Positions 49,889 through 59,168 of a stretch of DNA of 64,000 nucleotides are shown here, in pieces (the first letter of the stretch is position 1; each line of letters starts with the position of its first letter). Position numbers and translations under genes: made by a program. The notes under the pieces are model-generated. The model saw only the letters and a list, made by a program, of their open reading frames with translations. It ran no database searches and had not been told where the DNA came from. Source of the DNA: Actinomycetes bacterium (GTDB taxonomy: Bacteria; Actinomycetota; Thermoleophilia; Gaiellales; F1-60-MAGs149); contig JANYCN010000036.1 of the NCBI GenBank assembly GCA_025360225.1, forward strand, positions 1 through 64,000. The letters are read 5' to 3'.

Positions 49889-51570
49889 CGATCTACAAGC
49901 GCGTGGCCACGGTTGGCCTTGCGATCGCGGTCGCCGCTCTGGCGGCGGCGTGCGGCAAGTCGGTGACGTCGCCTCCGGCTACGACCGCCGCACCGCCACC
50001 GGGCTCGACCGCCGTGACGCCAACCGGCCCCGCCGGCGTACCGACCGACGCCGCAACGATCATGACGCCGACACCGAGTGGCGTGGCCGGCAACGTTGTC
50101 TGGGGCGTCTACCGGGAGACGAATTCCCTTGATCCGCTGATCGCCTTTGATTACCCCGAGAACACGGCGATCGCTGCGCTCTGCGACGCCGTGCTCCGAC
50201 AGGCTCCTGACGGCACGATCGGGCCGGGCCTTGCGACAGCAGCCACGTTCACCGACCCGACCACCCTCGTCCTCGACCTGCGCACCGACGCACGCTTTTG
50301 GGACGGCACGACCCTCACGTCGGCGGACGTCGTCTTCAGCCTCAAGCGCCAGGCTGACCCGAAGGCCGGCGGCTTCTACTCGGGCGCCTTCGTGAACGTC
50401 AGCTCGATCGTTGCGACGGGTCCGTCGCAGGTGACGATCAAGCTGTCGAAGCCCGACGTCTGGCTCCGTGGCGAGCTCGCTGGCACGGCTGGCTTCATCG
50501 TCGAGGAGCGGTACGCGACGACGAAGGGCAAGGACTTCGGCACCGTCAAGGGTGGAACGATGTGCACCGGCGCCTACAAGCTCGACGGTTGGAAGACCGG
50601 CGAAGGCGTCTCGATGGTGCCGAACACGGCGTACTGGGACACGGCGCTCGTGCCGAAGGTGACGCGTCTGACGATCAAGGGGATCCCGGACGACGCGGCG
50701 ATCACCTCAGGGCTCGAGACGGGCGAGCTGAACGGCGTCTACGGGATCCAGCTGTCGACCCTCGACCAGCTCGCCTCGAGCGGCAAGGTGAACGTCTACA
50801 AGGGTCCCTCCTACGGGATTGACGCGTTCATCGTCTCGAGCTTCAAGGGCGCGCTGGGCGACGTGCGCGTGCGCCAGGCCCTCTCTATGGCGATCGACCG
50901 TCCGGGCCTCGTGCAAGCGACGTACAAGGGCGCCGGGTTCCCGGCACGCGCGCTCGGCAACCCGGGCACCTGGTCGTACGGCAAGGACGTCTTCACCGCC
51001 GCCTGGAACGCGCTGCCCGACGCGACGACGAACATCGACGCCGCCAAGGCGCTGATCACGGCGGCCGGTGCTACCGGCAAGACGATCCGGCTCGGCATGT
51101 CAAGCGAGCTACCCGCCCTCGCAACCGAGTCCGCGGCGTTCAAGTCTGCCGCCGAGAGCATCGGGCTGAAGGCTGAGCTCGTGTCCACGTCTGCCGCGAA
51201 CTACATCAACTTCTTCATCGACGCGAAGGCGCGGGATGGCATCGACGGGTTCTTCACGGCGAACTACCCGGACTACGCCGACCCGGCGGCACTCTTCGCG
51301 ACCCTCGCCATGAAGGGCGGCTCGCAGAACTTCTCGGGGTACGAGAACGCCCAGGTGACCGACCTTCTGACACAGGCGCGCGGCGAGCAGGACGACGCCA
51401 AGCGGGCGCAGCTCGTCGCCGACGCGCAGAAGATCATCATGAACGACCTGCCCTGGATCGCCGTCGTCGCACCGGAGACTGCTCTCGTGATGACGAAGGA
51501 CATCACCGGGCCGCCGGCGACCTTCAACTACATGTTCGGTCCCTGGGCCGCGTACCTCGGGAAGGCGTAA
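49885..51570 (+). CDS. Peptide/amide ABC transporter substrate-binding lipoprotein
   Basis: This 561-residue SBP_bac_5 protein binds a peptide, nickel complex or other small amide outside the membrane. It has a lipoprotein signal with lipobox LAAAC (Cys 23), followed by a Pro/Thr/Ala-rich spacer to about residue 70. The fold then shows NSLDPLIAFDYPENTAIAALCD, DLRTDARFWDGTTLTSADVVFSLKR (the family signature, about residues 131-155), GTGAYKLDGWKTGE-like sequence, VRQALSMAIDRPGLVQ and NDLPWIAVVAP. It is translationally coupled to the TetR gene. Confidence 0.9.
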   Translation: MTIYKRVATVGLAIAVAALAAACGKSVTSPPATTAAPPPGSTAVTPTGPAGVPTDAATIMTPTPSGVAGNVVWGVYRETNSLDPLIAFDYPENTAIAALCDAVLRQAPDGTIGPGLATAATFTDPTTLVLDLRTDARFWDGTTLTSADVVFSLKRQADPKAGGFYSGAFVNVSSIVATGPSQVTIKLSKPDVWLRGELAGTAGFIVEERYATTKGKDFGTVKGGTMCTGAYKLDGWKTGEGVSMVPNTAYWDTALVPKVTRLTIKGIPDDAAITSGLETGELNGVYGIQLSTLDQLASSGKVNVYKGPSYGIDAFIVSSFKGALGDVRVRQALSMAIDRPGLVQATYKGAGFPARALGNPGTWSYGKDVFTAAWNALPDATTNIDAAKALITAAGATGKTIRLGMSSELPALATESAAFKSAAESIGLKAELVSTSAANYINFFIDAKARDGIDGFFTANYPDYADPAALFATLAMKGGSQNFSGYENAQVTDLLTQARGEQDDAKRAQLVADAQKIIMNDLPWIAVVAPETALVMTKDITGPPATFNYMFGPWAAYLGKA

Positions 51571-51581
51571 CGCGAGGCCAG

Positions 51582-52529
51582 ATGCTGCGGTTCCTGCTTC
51601 AACGACTCGCGCTGCTCGCGACGACCCTCGTCGTCGCGAGCTTCGCGATCTACTCCGCGCTCTACGCGGCACCCGGAAACCCGATCGCGACGCTCACCGG
51701 TGGCCGCACGCCGACGCCCGAGGCGATCGCCGTCCTCGAGGCCCGCTATCACCTGAACGATCCGTTTCTCGTGCGCTACTGGGACTGGCTCGTCGGCGCG
51801 CTGCACGGCGACCTCGGCGTCTCGATCCCGCTTCACCAGGAGGTCTCGACGCTGATTGGCGAGCGCATCGGCACGACCGCCGCGCTCGTTGCGTACGCGG
51901 CGGTGATCATCCTCGTCGTCGGCGTCGGGCTCGGCATCCTCGGCGCGCTCCGCCCTGGCGCCGTTGACGGCGCGGTGATCGTGTTCACGACGATCTCGGC
52001 CGCGCTGCCTTCCTTCGTCGCGTCGATCGTGCTGTTGCTCGTGTTCGCCGTGAACCTCGGCTGGTTCCCGGCGTTCGGAACCGGGACGGGAGTCGTCGAT
52101 GGGTTTCGGCACCTGACCCTGCCAGCCTGCGCGTTGGCACTGACGTCCATCGCCCTGGTCGCGCGGATCACGCGGGCAGCGGTGCGGGACGAGCTGGGCC
52201 GTGAGCACGTCCAGACCGCCATCAGTCGAGGCATCCCGTTCCCAGCGGTCGTGCGGCGACACGTGTTGCGAAATGCGGCGATCCCGATCACCACCGTCGC
52301 CGGCCTCACGATCGCCTCGCTGATCGCGCTCTCGAGCGTCGTCGAGCGCGCGTTTGCGCTGAACGGGCTCGGCTCGTACCTCGTCCAGGCGGCGTTGTCG
52401 AAGGACTTCGCCGTCGTGCAGGGCATCTCGCTCGTGCTCGTCGTGGCGTTCGTCGTCGTCAACGTGATCGTCGACCTGCTGTACGCCACGCTCGACCCGC
52501 GTGTCGCCCTCGGGAGCCGGGCGACGTGA
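51582..52529 (+). CDS. Peptide ABC transporter permease, DppB type
   Basis: This 315-residue inner-membrane permease has six hydrophobic segments and starts with LRFLLQRLALLATTLVVASFAIYSALYAAPG (described as residues 2-32). The cytoplasmic EAA-type loop is RDELGREHVQTAISRGIPFPAVVRRHVLRNA (about 203-233). HLNDPFLVRYWDWLVGALHGDLGVS is characteristic of DppB proteins. It follows the binding-protein gene after 11 bases and overlaps the DppC gene by 4 bp. Confidence 0.9.
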   Translation: MLRFLLQRLALLATTLVVASFAIYSALYAAPGNPIATLTGGRTPTPEAIAVLEARYHLNDPFLVRYWDWLVGALHGDLGVSIPLHQEVSTLIGERIGTTAALVAYAAVIILVVGVGLGILGALRPGAVDGAVIVFTTISAALPSFVASIVLLLVFAVNLGWFPAFGTGTGVVDGFRHLTLPACALALTSIALVARITRAAVRDELGREHVQTAISRGIPFPAVVRRHVLRNAAIPITTVAGLTIASLIALSSVVERAFALNGLGSYLVQAALSKDFAVVQGISLVLVVAFVVVNVIVDLLYATLDPRVALGSRAT

Positions 52530-53356
52530 CGGGGATCCCGGGCTTGCGCGGAACCGGCGTCGTTGGCCACCTCTGTGCGGCGGTCATGGTCATCGCTGCG
52601 GTCGTCGCGCTCGCCGGGAGCGCCCTCTCTCCGCACGATGCGAACGCCATCTCGCTCTCCTACTCCTTCGTCGGGCCCGGCGGGGATCACCTGTTCGGCT
52701 TTGACGGAAACGGGCGAGACATCCTCTCGCGGCTGCTGGTCGGGGCACGCACCGCGATCGCCGGGCCGAGCATCGTTGTTGTGCTCTCGATGACGGTTGG
52801 TACGACAATTGCTGTGGCGGCCGCGTGGCTCGGCGGTCGGTTCGACGCGATCTCGGCGATCATCCTCGACGTCCTCTTCGCGTTCCCCGGGATCCTCCTC
52901 GCCGTCATCGCGGCCGCGGTGTTCGGCGCCGGTCTGCAGGCGGCGTCGATCGCCCTGGCGATCGCGTACATGCCGTACATCGCGCGCGTGTTGCGTGGCG
53001 CCGCGTTGCGCGAACGCGCGCAGCAGTACATCGCCGCGCTCGAGGTGCAGGGACTCGCCGCGTGGGTGATCTGCGCGCGCCACCTCGTGCCGAACATGAT
53101 CGGGCTGGTCGTCGCCCAAGGCACGATCCTCTTCGGCTTCGCGATGGTCGACCTCGCCGCGATCTCCTTCATCGGCCTTGGCGTCCAGGCTCCGCAGGCC
53201 GACTGGGGCGTGATGGTGGCCGGCGGCCAGACCGGCCTCTTGCAGGGATACCCGGCCGAGTCCCTCTCTGCGGGACTCGCCATCATCGTCGTCGTGATCG
53301 CCGTGAACGTGCTCGGCGAGCGATTGACCGAGCGTGCACGTGGAGGTACACGGTGA
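52526..53356 (+). CDS. Peptide ABC transporter permease, DppC type
   Basis: This 276-residue partner permease has SPHDANAISLSYSFVGPGGDHLFGFDGNGRDILSRLLVGARTA near the N-terminus (seen as residues 35-77), where DHLFGTDxxGRD is the DppC signature. The EAA loop is ERAQQYIAALEVQGLAAWVICARHLVPN (about residues 164-191). Its GTG overlaps the DppB stop and its stop overlaps the amidase start (GTGA), so the operon is continuous. Confidence 0.9.
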   Translation: MTGIPGLRGTGVVGHLCAAVMVIAAVVALAGSALSPHDANAISLSYSFVGPGGDHLFGFDGNGRDILSRLLVGARTAIAGPSIVVVLSMTVGTTIAVAAAWLGGRFDAISAIILDVLFAFPGILLAVIAAAVFGAGLQAASIALAIAYMPYIARVLRGAALRERAQQYIAALEVQGLAAWVICARHLVPNMIGLVVAQGTILFGFAMVDLAAISFIGLGVQAPQADWGVMVAGGQTGLLQGYPAESLSAGLAIIVVVIAVNVLGERLTERARGGTR

Positions 53357-54792
53357 GCGATCTCGCCTACATGACAGCAACGGAGGCCCTACGACGGTTC
53401 CGGACGCGCGAGCTCTCGCCCGTCGAGCTGCTCGACGCCGTCGTTGAGCAGGCCGAACGGGTCGAGCCGACGATCAACGCCTTCGTCTGGACGCGGTTTG
53501 AGGAAGCGCGAGCCGAGGCCGTTGCCGCCGAGGCGCGCTACGGCGGGCGTGGCGACGCCCCGAGGCCGCTCGAAGGCGTCCCGTTCGCGATCAAGGACGA
53601 GATGCCGATCGAGGGCAGGCCGTACACGATGGCCTCCCTCGTCTACGCCGACACGATCGCGACGGAGACCTCGCCGCTCGCACAGCGGATCCTCGCCGCC
53701 GGCGTCGTGATGCACGCCTCGACGACGACGCCGGAGTTCTCGTGCGCGGGGTTCACGCACTCGAAGATCAACGGCGTCACCCGCAACCCCTGGAACCTGC
53801 ACTATGGCGTCGGTGGCTCGTCCGGCGGCTCGGGCGCCGCGCTCGCGGCGGGCACCGCGACGCTTGCCGGTGGCTCCGACATCGGCGGGTCGATCCGGAT
53901 CCCCGCCTCGTTTAACGGCGTCGTTGGCTTCAAGGCGCCGTACGGGCGCGTTCCCGTCGAACGGGGATTCAACCTCGACCACTACTGCCACAACGGTGCG
54001 CTCGCGCGCACGGTCGCCGACTGCGCGCTGCTCCACAACGCGATGGCCGGGCAGCACCCGATGGACCACGCCTCGCTGCCGGGGCGTCTCGACATCCCTT
54101 CCGCGCTGGATGGTGTCGCCGGCCTGCGGATCGCGCTGTCACCCGGGCTTGGCTCGTTCCCGCTCGACCCGGAGGTCGAGGCGAACACGCGCGCCGCGGC
54201 AGCTCTGCTCGCCCGCTGCGGAGCGATCGTCGAGGAGGTCGACCTCACCATCGACCAGCCGACGCTCCGAGCAGCGATCGGCGTCCACTTCAACGCGATG
54301 TTCACCGGCTGGATCGGCTCGATCGCCGCGGCATCGCCGGAGCTCGTCACCGACTACGCGATCGCCGTCGCCGAGATGAGCCGGCGGAGCGCCGGCGAGC
54401 TCTCAATCGTTGACGGACTCGAGCTCGAGGGCGCGATCTGGGAGAGCGTGCAGCCGACCCTCGCGCGTTACGACGCCCTTCTCTGCGCGACCGTCGGCAC
54501 GCGGGGGCTCGTCGCAGGCGACAGCTATGCCGACCACGGCCTCGATGTTGGCGGCGTGCACGTGGCCGACTACTTCGAGTCGCTGCTGACGCCCGTGTTC
54601 AACGTGCTCAGTCGCTGCCCGGTGTTGAACGTGCCGACCGGGTTCGGCAACAACGGCGTTCCGACCGGGATGCAGATCGTCGGCCGGCCATACGACGACG
54701 TCATCCCGTTCCGGATTGGCGCCGCCCTCGAGATCGCGCAGCCGGCGTATGACACGTCGGCCCGGCGCCCGACGTTCCTGACGCGCCCGTGA
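53353..54792 (+). CDS. Amidase within the peptide-transport operon
   Basis: This 479-residue amidase signature hydrolase has the triad Lys in PFAIKDEMPIEG, cis-Ser in VGGSSGGSGAA and nucleophile Ser in GGSDIGGSIRIPASFNGVVGFK. It probably hydrolyses the imported amide to acid plus ammonia or amine. Codons at both ends overlap neighbours (GTGA with DppC, GTGA with DppD), so it is made in step with the transporter. It is not GatA: the C-terminal region and context differ and there is no gatB or gatC. It has no signal peptide, so it acts in the cytosol after import. Confidence 0.88.
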   Translation: MSDLAYMTATEALRRFRTRELSPVELLDAVVEQAERVEPTINAFVWTRFEEARAEAVAAEARYGGRGDAPRPLEGVPFAIKDEMPIEGRPYTMASLVYADTIATETSPLAQRILAAGVVMHASTTTPEFSCAGFTHSKINGVTRNPWNLHYGVGGSSGGSGAALAAGTATLAGGSDIGGSIRIPASFNGVVGFKAPYGRVPVERGFNLDHYCHNGALARTVADCALLHNAMAGQHPMDHASLPGRLDIPSALDGVAGLRIALSPGLGSFPLDPEVEANTRAAAALLARCGAIVEEVDLTIDQPTLRAAIGVHFNAMFTGWIGSIAAASPELVTDYAIAVAEMSRRSAGELSIVDGLELEGAIWESVQPTLARYDALLCATVGTRGLVAGDSYADHGLDVGGVHVADYFESLLTPVFNVLSRCPVLNVPTGFGNNGVPTGMQIVGRPYDDVIPFRIGAALEIAQPAYDTSARRPTFLTRP

Positions 54793-55778
54793 CGGCGTTG
54801 CTCGAGATCGAGCAGCTCGGGGTCGACCTTGCCGTGGAGGGCGCGCAGCGCACGGTGCTGCGCGACGTGTCGCTCACGATCGGTGCCGGTGAGGCGGTCG
54901 GGCTCGTGGGGGAGTCGGGTTCGGGGAAGTCGATGACGGCCCGCGCCGTCGACCGCCTGCTGCCGGCTCGAGCGACGGTGCGCGGCGCGATCCGCTTCGA
55001 CGGCCGAGACGTGCTCGCGCTGCGTGGCGCCGCTCTGCGCGACTACCGCGGCGAGGTCGCCTTCGTGTTTCAGGATGCGCGTGCGCACACGAACCCGGTC
55101 CGCACGATCGGCGACTTCATGACCGAGACGCTGCGTACGCAGCGGAAGCTCCGACGTCCCGAGGCGCGCCGCCGTGCCGTCGCCCTGCTCGCCGAGGTTG
55201 GGATCGAGGACGGCGAGCGCCGGCTCGGCCAGCATCCACACGAGCTCTCCGGCGGGATGCTGCAGCGTGTGATGATCGCCACTGCCCTGCTGACGGAGCC
55301 ACGGCTTCTGCTCGCGGACGAGCCGACGACGGCGCTCGATGTGACGACCCAGGCCGAGGTGATGGCGATCCTCGACGACCTTCGACGCGACCGTGAGCTG
55401 GCGCTCCTGTTCATCACGCACGACCTCGAGCTCGCCGGAGCGGTGTGCGATCGGACCGCTGTCATGTATGCCGGACAGATCGTCGAGCAGCGCGCCTCGC
55501 ACCTCCTGCACGACGATCCGCTGCATCCCTACACCGCCGGGCTCGTCGCTGCGCGACCGAGCATCAGTAGCACGAGCCCGCGCCTGGCGGCAATCCCCGG
55601 CCGTCCGCTGTCGGCGTTCGAGGCGCCGGAAGGCTGCGCGTTTGCGCCCCGCTGCGGACACGCCGACGAGGTCTGCGTCGCGACCCGACCGGACGTTGCC
55701 ACGATCGATGAGGGCGCCGCGCGCTGCCACCACGCGGTCGCGCTCCGCGGGCGACTCGCCGAGGCGTTTCGTGTCTGA
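54789..55778 (+). CDS. Peptide ABC transporter ATP-binding protein, DppD type
   Basis: This 329-residue ATPase has Walker A GESGSGKSMT (about residues 41-50), Q-loop FVFQDARAHTNPV, signature LSGGMLQRVMIA, Walker B LLLADEPTTALD and H-loop FITHDLELA. The C-terminal oligopeptide-transporter domain has HPYTAGLVAARP and the 4-Cys-like ending CAFAPRCGHADEVC, found in Dpp/Opp ATPases. It overlaps the amidase (4 bp) and the next ATPase (8 bp). Confidence 0.92.
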   Translation: MTALLEIEQLGVDLAVEGAQRTVLRDVSLTIGAGEAVGLVGESGSGKSMTARAVDRLLPARATVRGAIRFDGRDVLALRGAALRDYRGEVAFVFQDARAHTNPVRTIGDFMTETLRTQRKLRRPEARRRAVALLAEVGIEDGERRLGQHPHELSGGMLQRVMIATALLTEPRLLLADEPTTALDVTTQAEVMAILDDLRRDRELALLFITHDLELAGAVCDRTAVMYAGQIVEQRASHLLHDDPLHPYTAGLVAARPSISSTSPRLAAIPGRPLSAFEAPEGCAFAPRCGHADEVCVATRPDVATIDEGAARCHHAVALRGRLAEAFRV

Positions 55779-56574
55779 GCCACTGGCCATCCTCGGCGTC
55801 GTCGGCCTGCGTAAGGAGTTCGGGCCGCTGGTTGCGGTGGACGACGTGGACTTCGCGATCCCCGTTGGCGGTTCGCTCGCGATCGTCGGCGAGTCGGGGT
55901 CGGGCAAGACGACCGTCGCGCGGATGATCGTCGGGCTGGAGCGGCCGACAGCAGGAGCGATCATCGCCTGCGGGCGGGACCGCTCCACGCCCGCTCGTGG
56001 CGCTGCGGAGCGCCGTCGGCGAGGTGGCGAGGTGCAGATCGTCTTCCAGGATCCGTACTCGAGCCTCGATCCCCGTCAGGCCGTCACCGCAGCGATCGAC
56101 GAGGTGCTCCGGCTTCACGCCGCCGACCTCGACGCCGACGCGCGGCGTGCTCGCGTGGGCGAGCTCGGCGGGCTCGTCGGGCTGGACGAGCGGCAGATGC
56201 GTGCACGACCCGGCGCGCTCTCCGGCGGCCAGCGTCAGCGCGTCGCGATCGCGCGCGCGCTCGCCGCGACTCCGCGGGTGATCGTGCTCGACGAGTCCGT
56301 CGCGGCGTTGGACGTCTCGATCCAGGCCCAGGTCCTGAACCTCCTCGCCGATGTCCGCGTTGCGACCGGCGTGTCCTTCCTGCTCATCTCGCATGACCTC
56401 GCGGTCGTCCGTCAGCTGACAGAGCAGGTCATCGTCATGCAGCGCGGCAGGATCGTCGAGCGGGGCGCGACCGCTGCGGTGCTCGACGACCCGCAGGAGC
56501 CCTACACCCAGCTCCTGCGCGCTAGCGTCCCGACCGCGGGGTGGAAGCCGCGTCGCCGCGCCGGCGCGCGATGA
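55771..56574 (+). CDS. Peptide ABC transporter ATP-binding protein, DppF type
   Basis: This second ATPase, 267 residues, has Walker A GESGSGKTTV, Q-loop IVFQDPYSSLDPRQ, signature LSGGQRQRVAIA and Walker B VIVLDESVAALD. The usual EP-x-SALD is ES-V-AALD here, with Ser replacing the conserved Pro. The H-loop is ISHDLAVV. The C-terminal HPYT-like EPYTQLLRASVP is shorter than in DppD and lacks the Cys cluster. GTG 55771 overlaps the DppD stop. It ends the operon, 9 bases from the convergent GST-like gene. Confidence 0.9.
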   Translation: MSEPLAILGVVGLRKEFGPLVAVDDVDFAIPVGGSLAIVGESGSGKTTVARMIVGLERPTAGAIIACGRDRSTPARGAAERRRRGGEVQIVFQDPYSSLDPRQAVTAAIDEVLRLHAADLDADARRARVGELGGLVGLDERQMRARPGALSGGQRQRVAIARALAATPRVIVLDESVAALDVSIQAQVLNLLADVRVATGVSFLLISHDLAVVRQLTEQVIVMQRGRIVERGATAAVLDDPQEPYTQLLRASVPTAGWKPRRRAGAR

Positions 56575-56583
56575 CGCGGCCGC

Positions 56584-57267
56584 CTACGGGCGGACGGAGC
56601 TGATGTACCCGCGGACGTCGCCTGCTGGCTCGCTGTAGGCGTCCCCGAGCGCCTCCTCCACGGCGGCCATGTAGTCCGCCAGCCAGCCGGGGAGCTCGTA
56701 GTCGATGACGCTGAGGAACTCGATCGTCGCGGCCAGCCGGATGTCGGCGATCGACGGGCTGTCACTCCCGATGAAGCGCTGTCCGGCGAGGAAGAACGAG
56801 CGGTACACGTCGAGCGGCCCGGCGAGAGCATCGCGGGCGGCGGCGGCGGCCGTTGCCTTCGCCGCGTCGCTTGCGTCAGAGGTACACACCTCGCCCGGGT
56901 AGCCGGGGAACTTCAGGCTCGGGTATGTCGCGCGCGCGACGAGCGGGTAGAGCGTACCGATCAGGTAGAACATCGCGCTGTCGACCATCGCGCGGCGAGC
57001 TGGCTCAGCAGGATAGAACGCCGTCAGGCCGTGCTTGTTGCAGAGGTACTGCATGATCGCGCAGCTCTCCCACATCGCGGCGCGCGGCAGGTCGGCGTCC
57101 TCAAGGGTCGGCGTCAACCGCGACGGGTTCATCGCCCCGAACGCCTCTGAGGTCGTGGTGCCCCACGCGTTCGTCTCCTCGTGCTCGACATCCGCGGCGC
57201 GCAAGAAGATGCGCACCGTCAGGTTGTTCACGCTCGGCGGGAGCACGTGGATCTTCGTTGCGGACAT
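56584..57267 (-). CDS. Glutathione S-transferase-like protein
   Basis: This 227-residue protein has a GST-type N-terminal thioredoxin-like domain (IHVLPPSVNNLTVRIFLRAADV, MNPSRLTPTLED, MWESCAIMQYLCNKHG; the last resembles the E-S-x-A-I glutathione-binding segment) and a helical C-terminal domain (SDSPSIADIRLAATIEFL, the N-capping box). Most actinobacteria lack glutathione, so the natural thiol is unclear. CCAGGAGGCGACG precedes the ATG. It is the last gene of the six-gene minus operon, 18 bases after the VOC gene. Confidence 0.82.
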   Translation of the reverse strand: MSATKIHVLPPSVNNLTVRIFLRAADVEHEETNAWGTTTSEAFGAMNPSRLTPTLEDADLPRAAMWESCAIMQYLCNKHGLTAFYPAEPARRAMVDSAMFYLIGTLYPLVARATYPSLKFPGYPGEVCTSDASDAAKATAAAAARDALAGPLDVYRSFFLAGQRFIGSDSPSIADIRLAATIEFLSVIDYELPGWLADYMAAVEEALGDAYSEPAGDVRGYISSVRP

Positions 57268-57285
57268 CGTCGCCTCCTGGTGGGG

Positions 57286-57867
57286 TTAGAACGGGTGCTT
57301 CGGTGATCGGTCGGATGACAACGACTGCTGGGAGCGCGCAACGAGGAGCTCGATCGCGTCCGCGAGATGGATCTCGGCGATGAACCCGTCGCCGCGCGCG
57401 ACGCGGATCCGGTACGCCTCGAGCAACACCTCGGTGTGCGTATGGCCGGCGGGTGGTTCGAACCGGTAGCACGCCAGCTCGATCGTCAGGCCGAGCGGGT
57501 CGTCGAAGTAGATCGAGTCCATGAAGCCGCGATCCTTGACGCCGCTGTGACGGATCCCCCGCTCCTCGAGGCGCTCAACCGCCTGTTTGAACGTGACGTG
57601 CGACACCGAGAAGGCAACGTGGTGCACGCAGCCGGGATCGGTCGGCGTGCGACGTGGGTCGGCTGTGCGCCCCTCGTTCGTGAAGATCGTGATCAGGCGC
57701 CCGTCGCCCGGATCGAAGTACAGGTGGCTCTCCGCCGCATTGTCGAAGTTCGGCTGCTCGAACACGAACGGCATGCCGAGCACGCCTTCCCAGAAGTCGA
57801 TCGACGTCTGGCGGTCGGCGCCCGTGAGGGTGATGTGGTGCACGCCCTGGCTCTGCAGCTTTCGCAT
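57286..57867 (-). CDS. VOC-superfamily (glyoxalase/dioxygenase-like) protein
   Basis: This 193-residue protein with one glyoxalase/bleomycin-resistance fold begins QGVHHITLTGADRQTSIDFWEGVLGMP, with the first metal-ligand His. HLYFDPGDG, HHVAFSVSHVTFKQAVERLEERG (second His) and YFDDPLGLTIELACYRF (Glu ligand) complete the metal site. Function (dioxygenase, isomerase or other) is open. Its ATG overlaps the PaaK stop, consistent with a catabolic operon. Confidence 0.82.
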   Translation of the reverse strand: MRKLQSQGVHHITLTGADRQTSIDFWEGVLGMPFVFEQPNFDNAAESHLYFDPGDGRLITIFTNEGRTADPRRTPTDPGCVHHVAFSVSHVTFKQAVERLEERGIRHSGVKDRGFMDSIYFDDPLGLTIELACYRFEPPAGHTHTEVLLEAYRIRVARGDGFIAEIHLADAIELLVARSQQSLSSDRSPKHPF

Positions 57868-59168
57868 CAGCGCTCGACCAGCTTCGACTTGTACTCGCTC
57901 CGGGCCAACGAGCCGAAGGGCACCAGGTCGATCGTTGTCTGCACAACCAGCACGGAGCGGAGTCTCTCACGGATCGCGTCTGCAAGCAAGGGGTCGCCCG
58001 CCTCCTCGGACGCCAGCTCGACCTGCACCGGTAGCGGCGGCTCCTGCTTCACGCCGGGTGCGGTCGGCCGGACGATCACGTGGCCGCTCACCCGCGGGAG
58101 GAACTGCCCGACGACCTCGCGGATCGCGGACGGGAAGACGTTCACGCCCCGCACGATCAGCATGTCGTCCGTGCGGCCGATGCAGCGCACGCGGGGGCCG
58201 GTTCGGCCGCATGGACACGGGCTCGTCCGCACGAGGACGTGATCGCGCGTGCGGAAGCGCAGGAGCGGCGCCGCCTGGTGGCGCAGGTGTGTGAGCACCA
58301 GCTCGCCGGTGGCACCGTCGGCCATCTCGACCGTCGCGCCGGTGGCGGGGTCGATGAGCTCCGGGTGCACGATCCCCCTTCCCCCAAGGTGCATGCCGTC
58401 CTGGTGCTCGCACTCGCCCCAGAGCGACACGCCGACGTCGCCGATCCCCATTGCCTCGGTTACCTTCGCCCCCCAGCCGTCCTCTAACCGGGCCCGAAAC
58501 CCGGGCTCCCCGCCGCCCGGCTCGCCGGCGACCAGGACCCGGCGGATGCTGGATGCGTGCAGGTCGATGCCGCGCGCAGCCGTCCACTCGATCAGGTGCG
58601 CGGCGTACGAAGGCGTGAGCACCGCAGCCTCCGGACGCAGAAGCCGGATCGCCTGGACGAGACGCTCCGTGTTGCCGGTACCGAACGGCACGTGGCACAT
58701 GCCGATCCGATCGAACGCGGCGAGCGCCGCGCCGGCGGCGAACGGCCCCGCGTTGTACGTCGAGACGATCCGCTCGCCGGCGCGGATGCCGGACGCCGCG
58801 TAGCTGCGAGCGGACGTCGTCAGCCACCCATCAAGGTCGGATGCGGTGAGCGGGATGAACGCGGGCGTCCCGGTCGTGCCGCTGGTCGAGTAGAAGCGCA
58901 CGATCGCGCTGCGGTCGACGCACAGGTGCGTTCCGACGGGGTTCTCCTCCGTGGCGGTTGCCGTCAGCTCTGCCTTCTCCGTCAACGGGAGCGCGCCGAT
59001 CCCGCCGATCCCACCGGCTGCCGCTGGCTCAACGATGCCGATCGCCGCGAGACGCTCACGGTAGAACGCTGACCGTGTCAGGAGGTAGGTGAGCTGCGTG
59101 CGGTAGGCGGCATCGTCGAGCCGCAGCTGCTCGTCCCACGGCCGGGTCTCGACCGCTCGGTCAAGCAC
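57867..59168 (-). CDS. Phenylacetate-CoA ligase-family enzyme (PaaK-like)
   Basis: This 433-residue AMP-forming CoA ligase has a PaaK fold. The P-loop is FYSTSGTTGTPAF (about residues 90-102), with ETRPWDEQLRLDDAAYRTQL at the N-terminus. EAMGIGDVGVSLWGECEHQDGMHLGG marks the active-site region and the C-terminal hinge is CIGRTDDMLIVRGVNVFPSAIREV. It would activate an aryl or acyl acid to its CoA thioester. It overlaps the citrate-synthase-like gene by 8 bp and the VOC gene by one base. Confidence 0.87.
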   Translation of the reverse strand: MLDRAVETRPWDEQLRLDDAAYRTQLTYLLTRSAFYRERLAAIGIVEPAAAGGIGGIGALPLTEKAELTATATEENPVGTHLCVDRSAIVRFYSTSGTTGTPAFIPLTASDLDGWLTTSARSYAASGIRAGERIVSTYNAGPFAAGAALAAFDRIGMCHVPFGTGNTERLVQAIRLLRPEAAVLTPSYAAHLIEWTAARGIDLHASSIRRVLVAGEPGGGEPGFRARLEDGWGAKVTEAMGIGDVGVSLWGECEHQDGMHLGGRGIVHPELIDPATGATVEMADGATGELVLTHLRHQAAPLLRFRTRDHVLVRTSPCPCGRTGPRVRCIGRTDDMLIVRGVNVFPSAIREVVGQFLPRVSGHVIVRPTAPGVKQEPPLPVQVELASEEAGDPLLADAIRERLRSVLVVQTTIDLVPFGSLARSEYKSKLVER

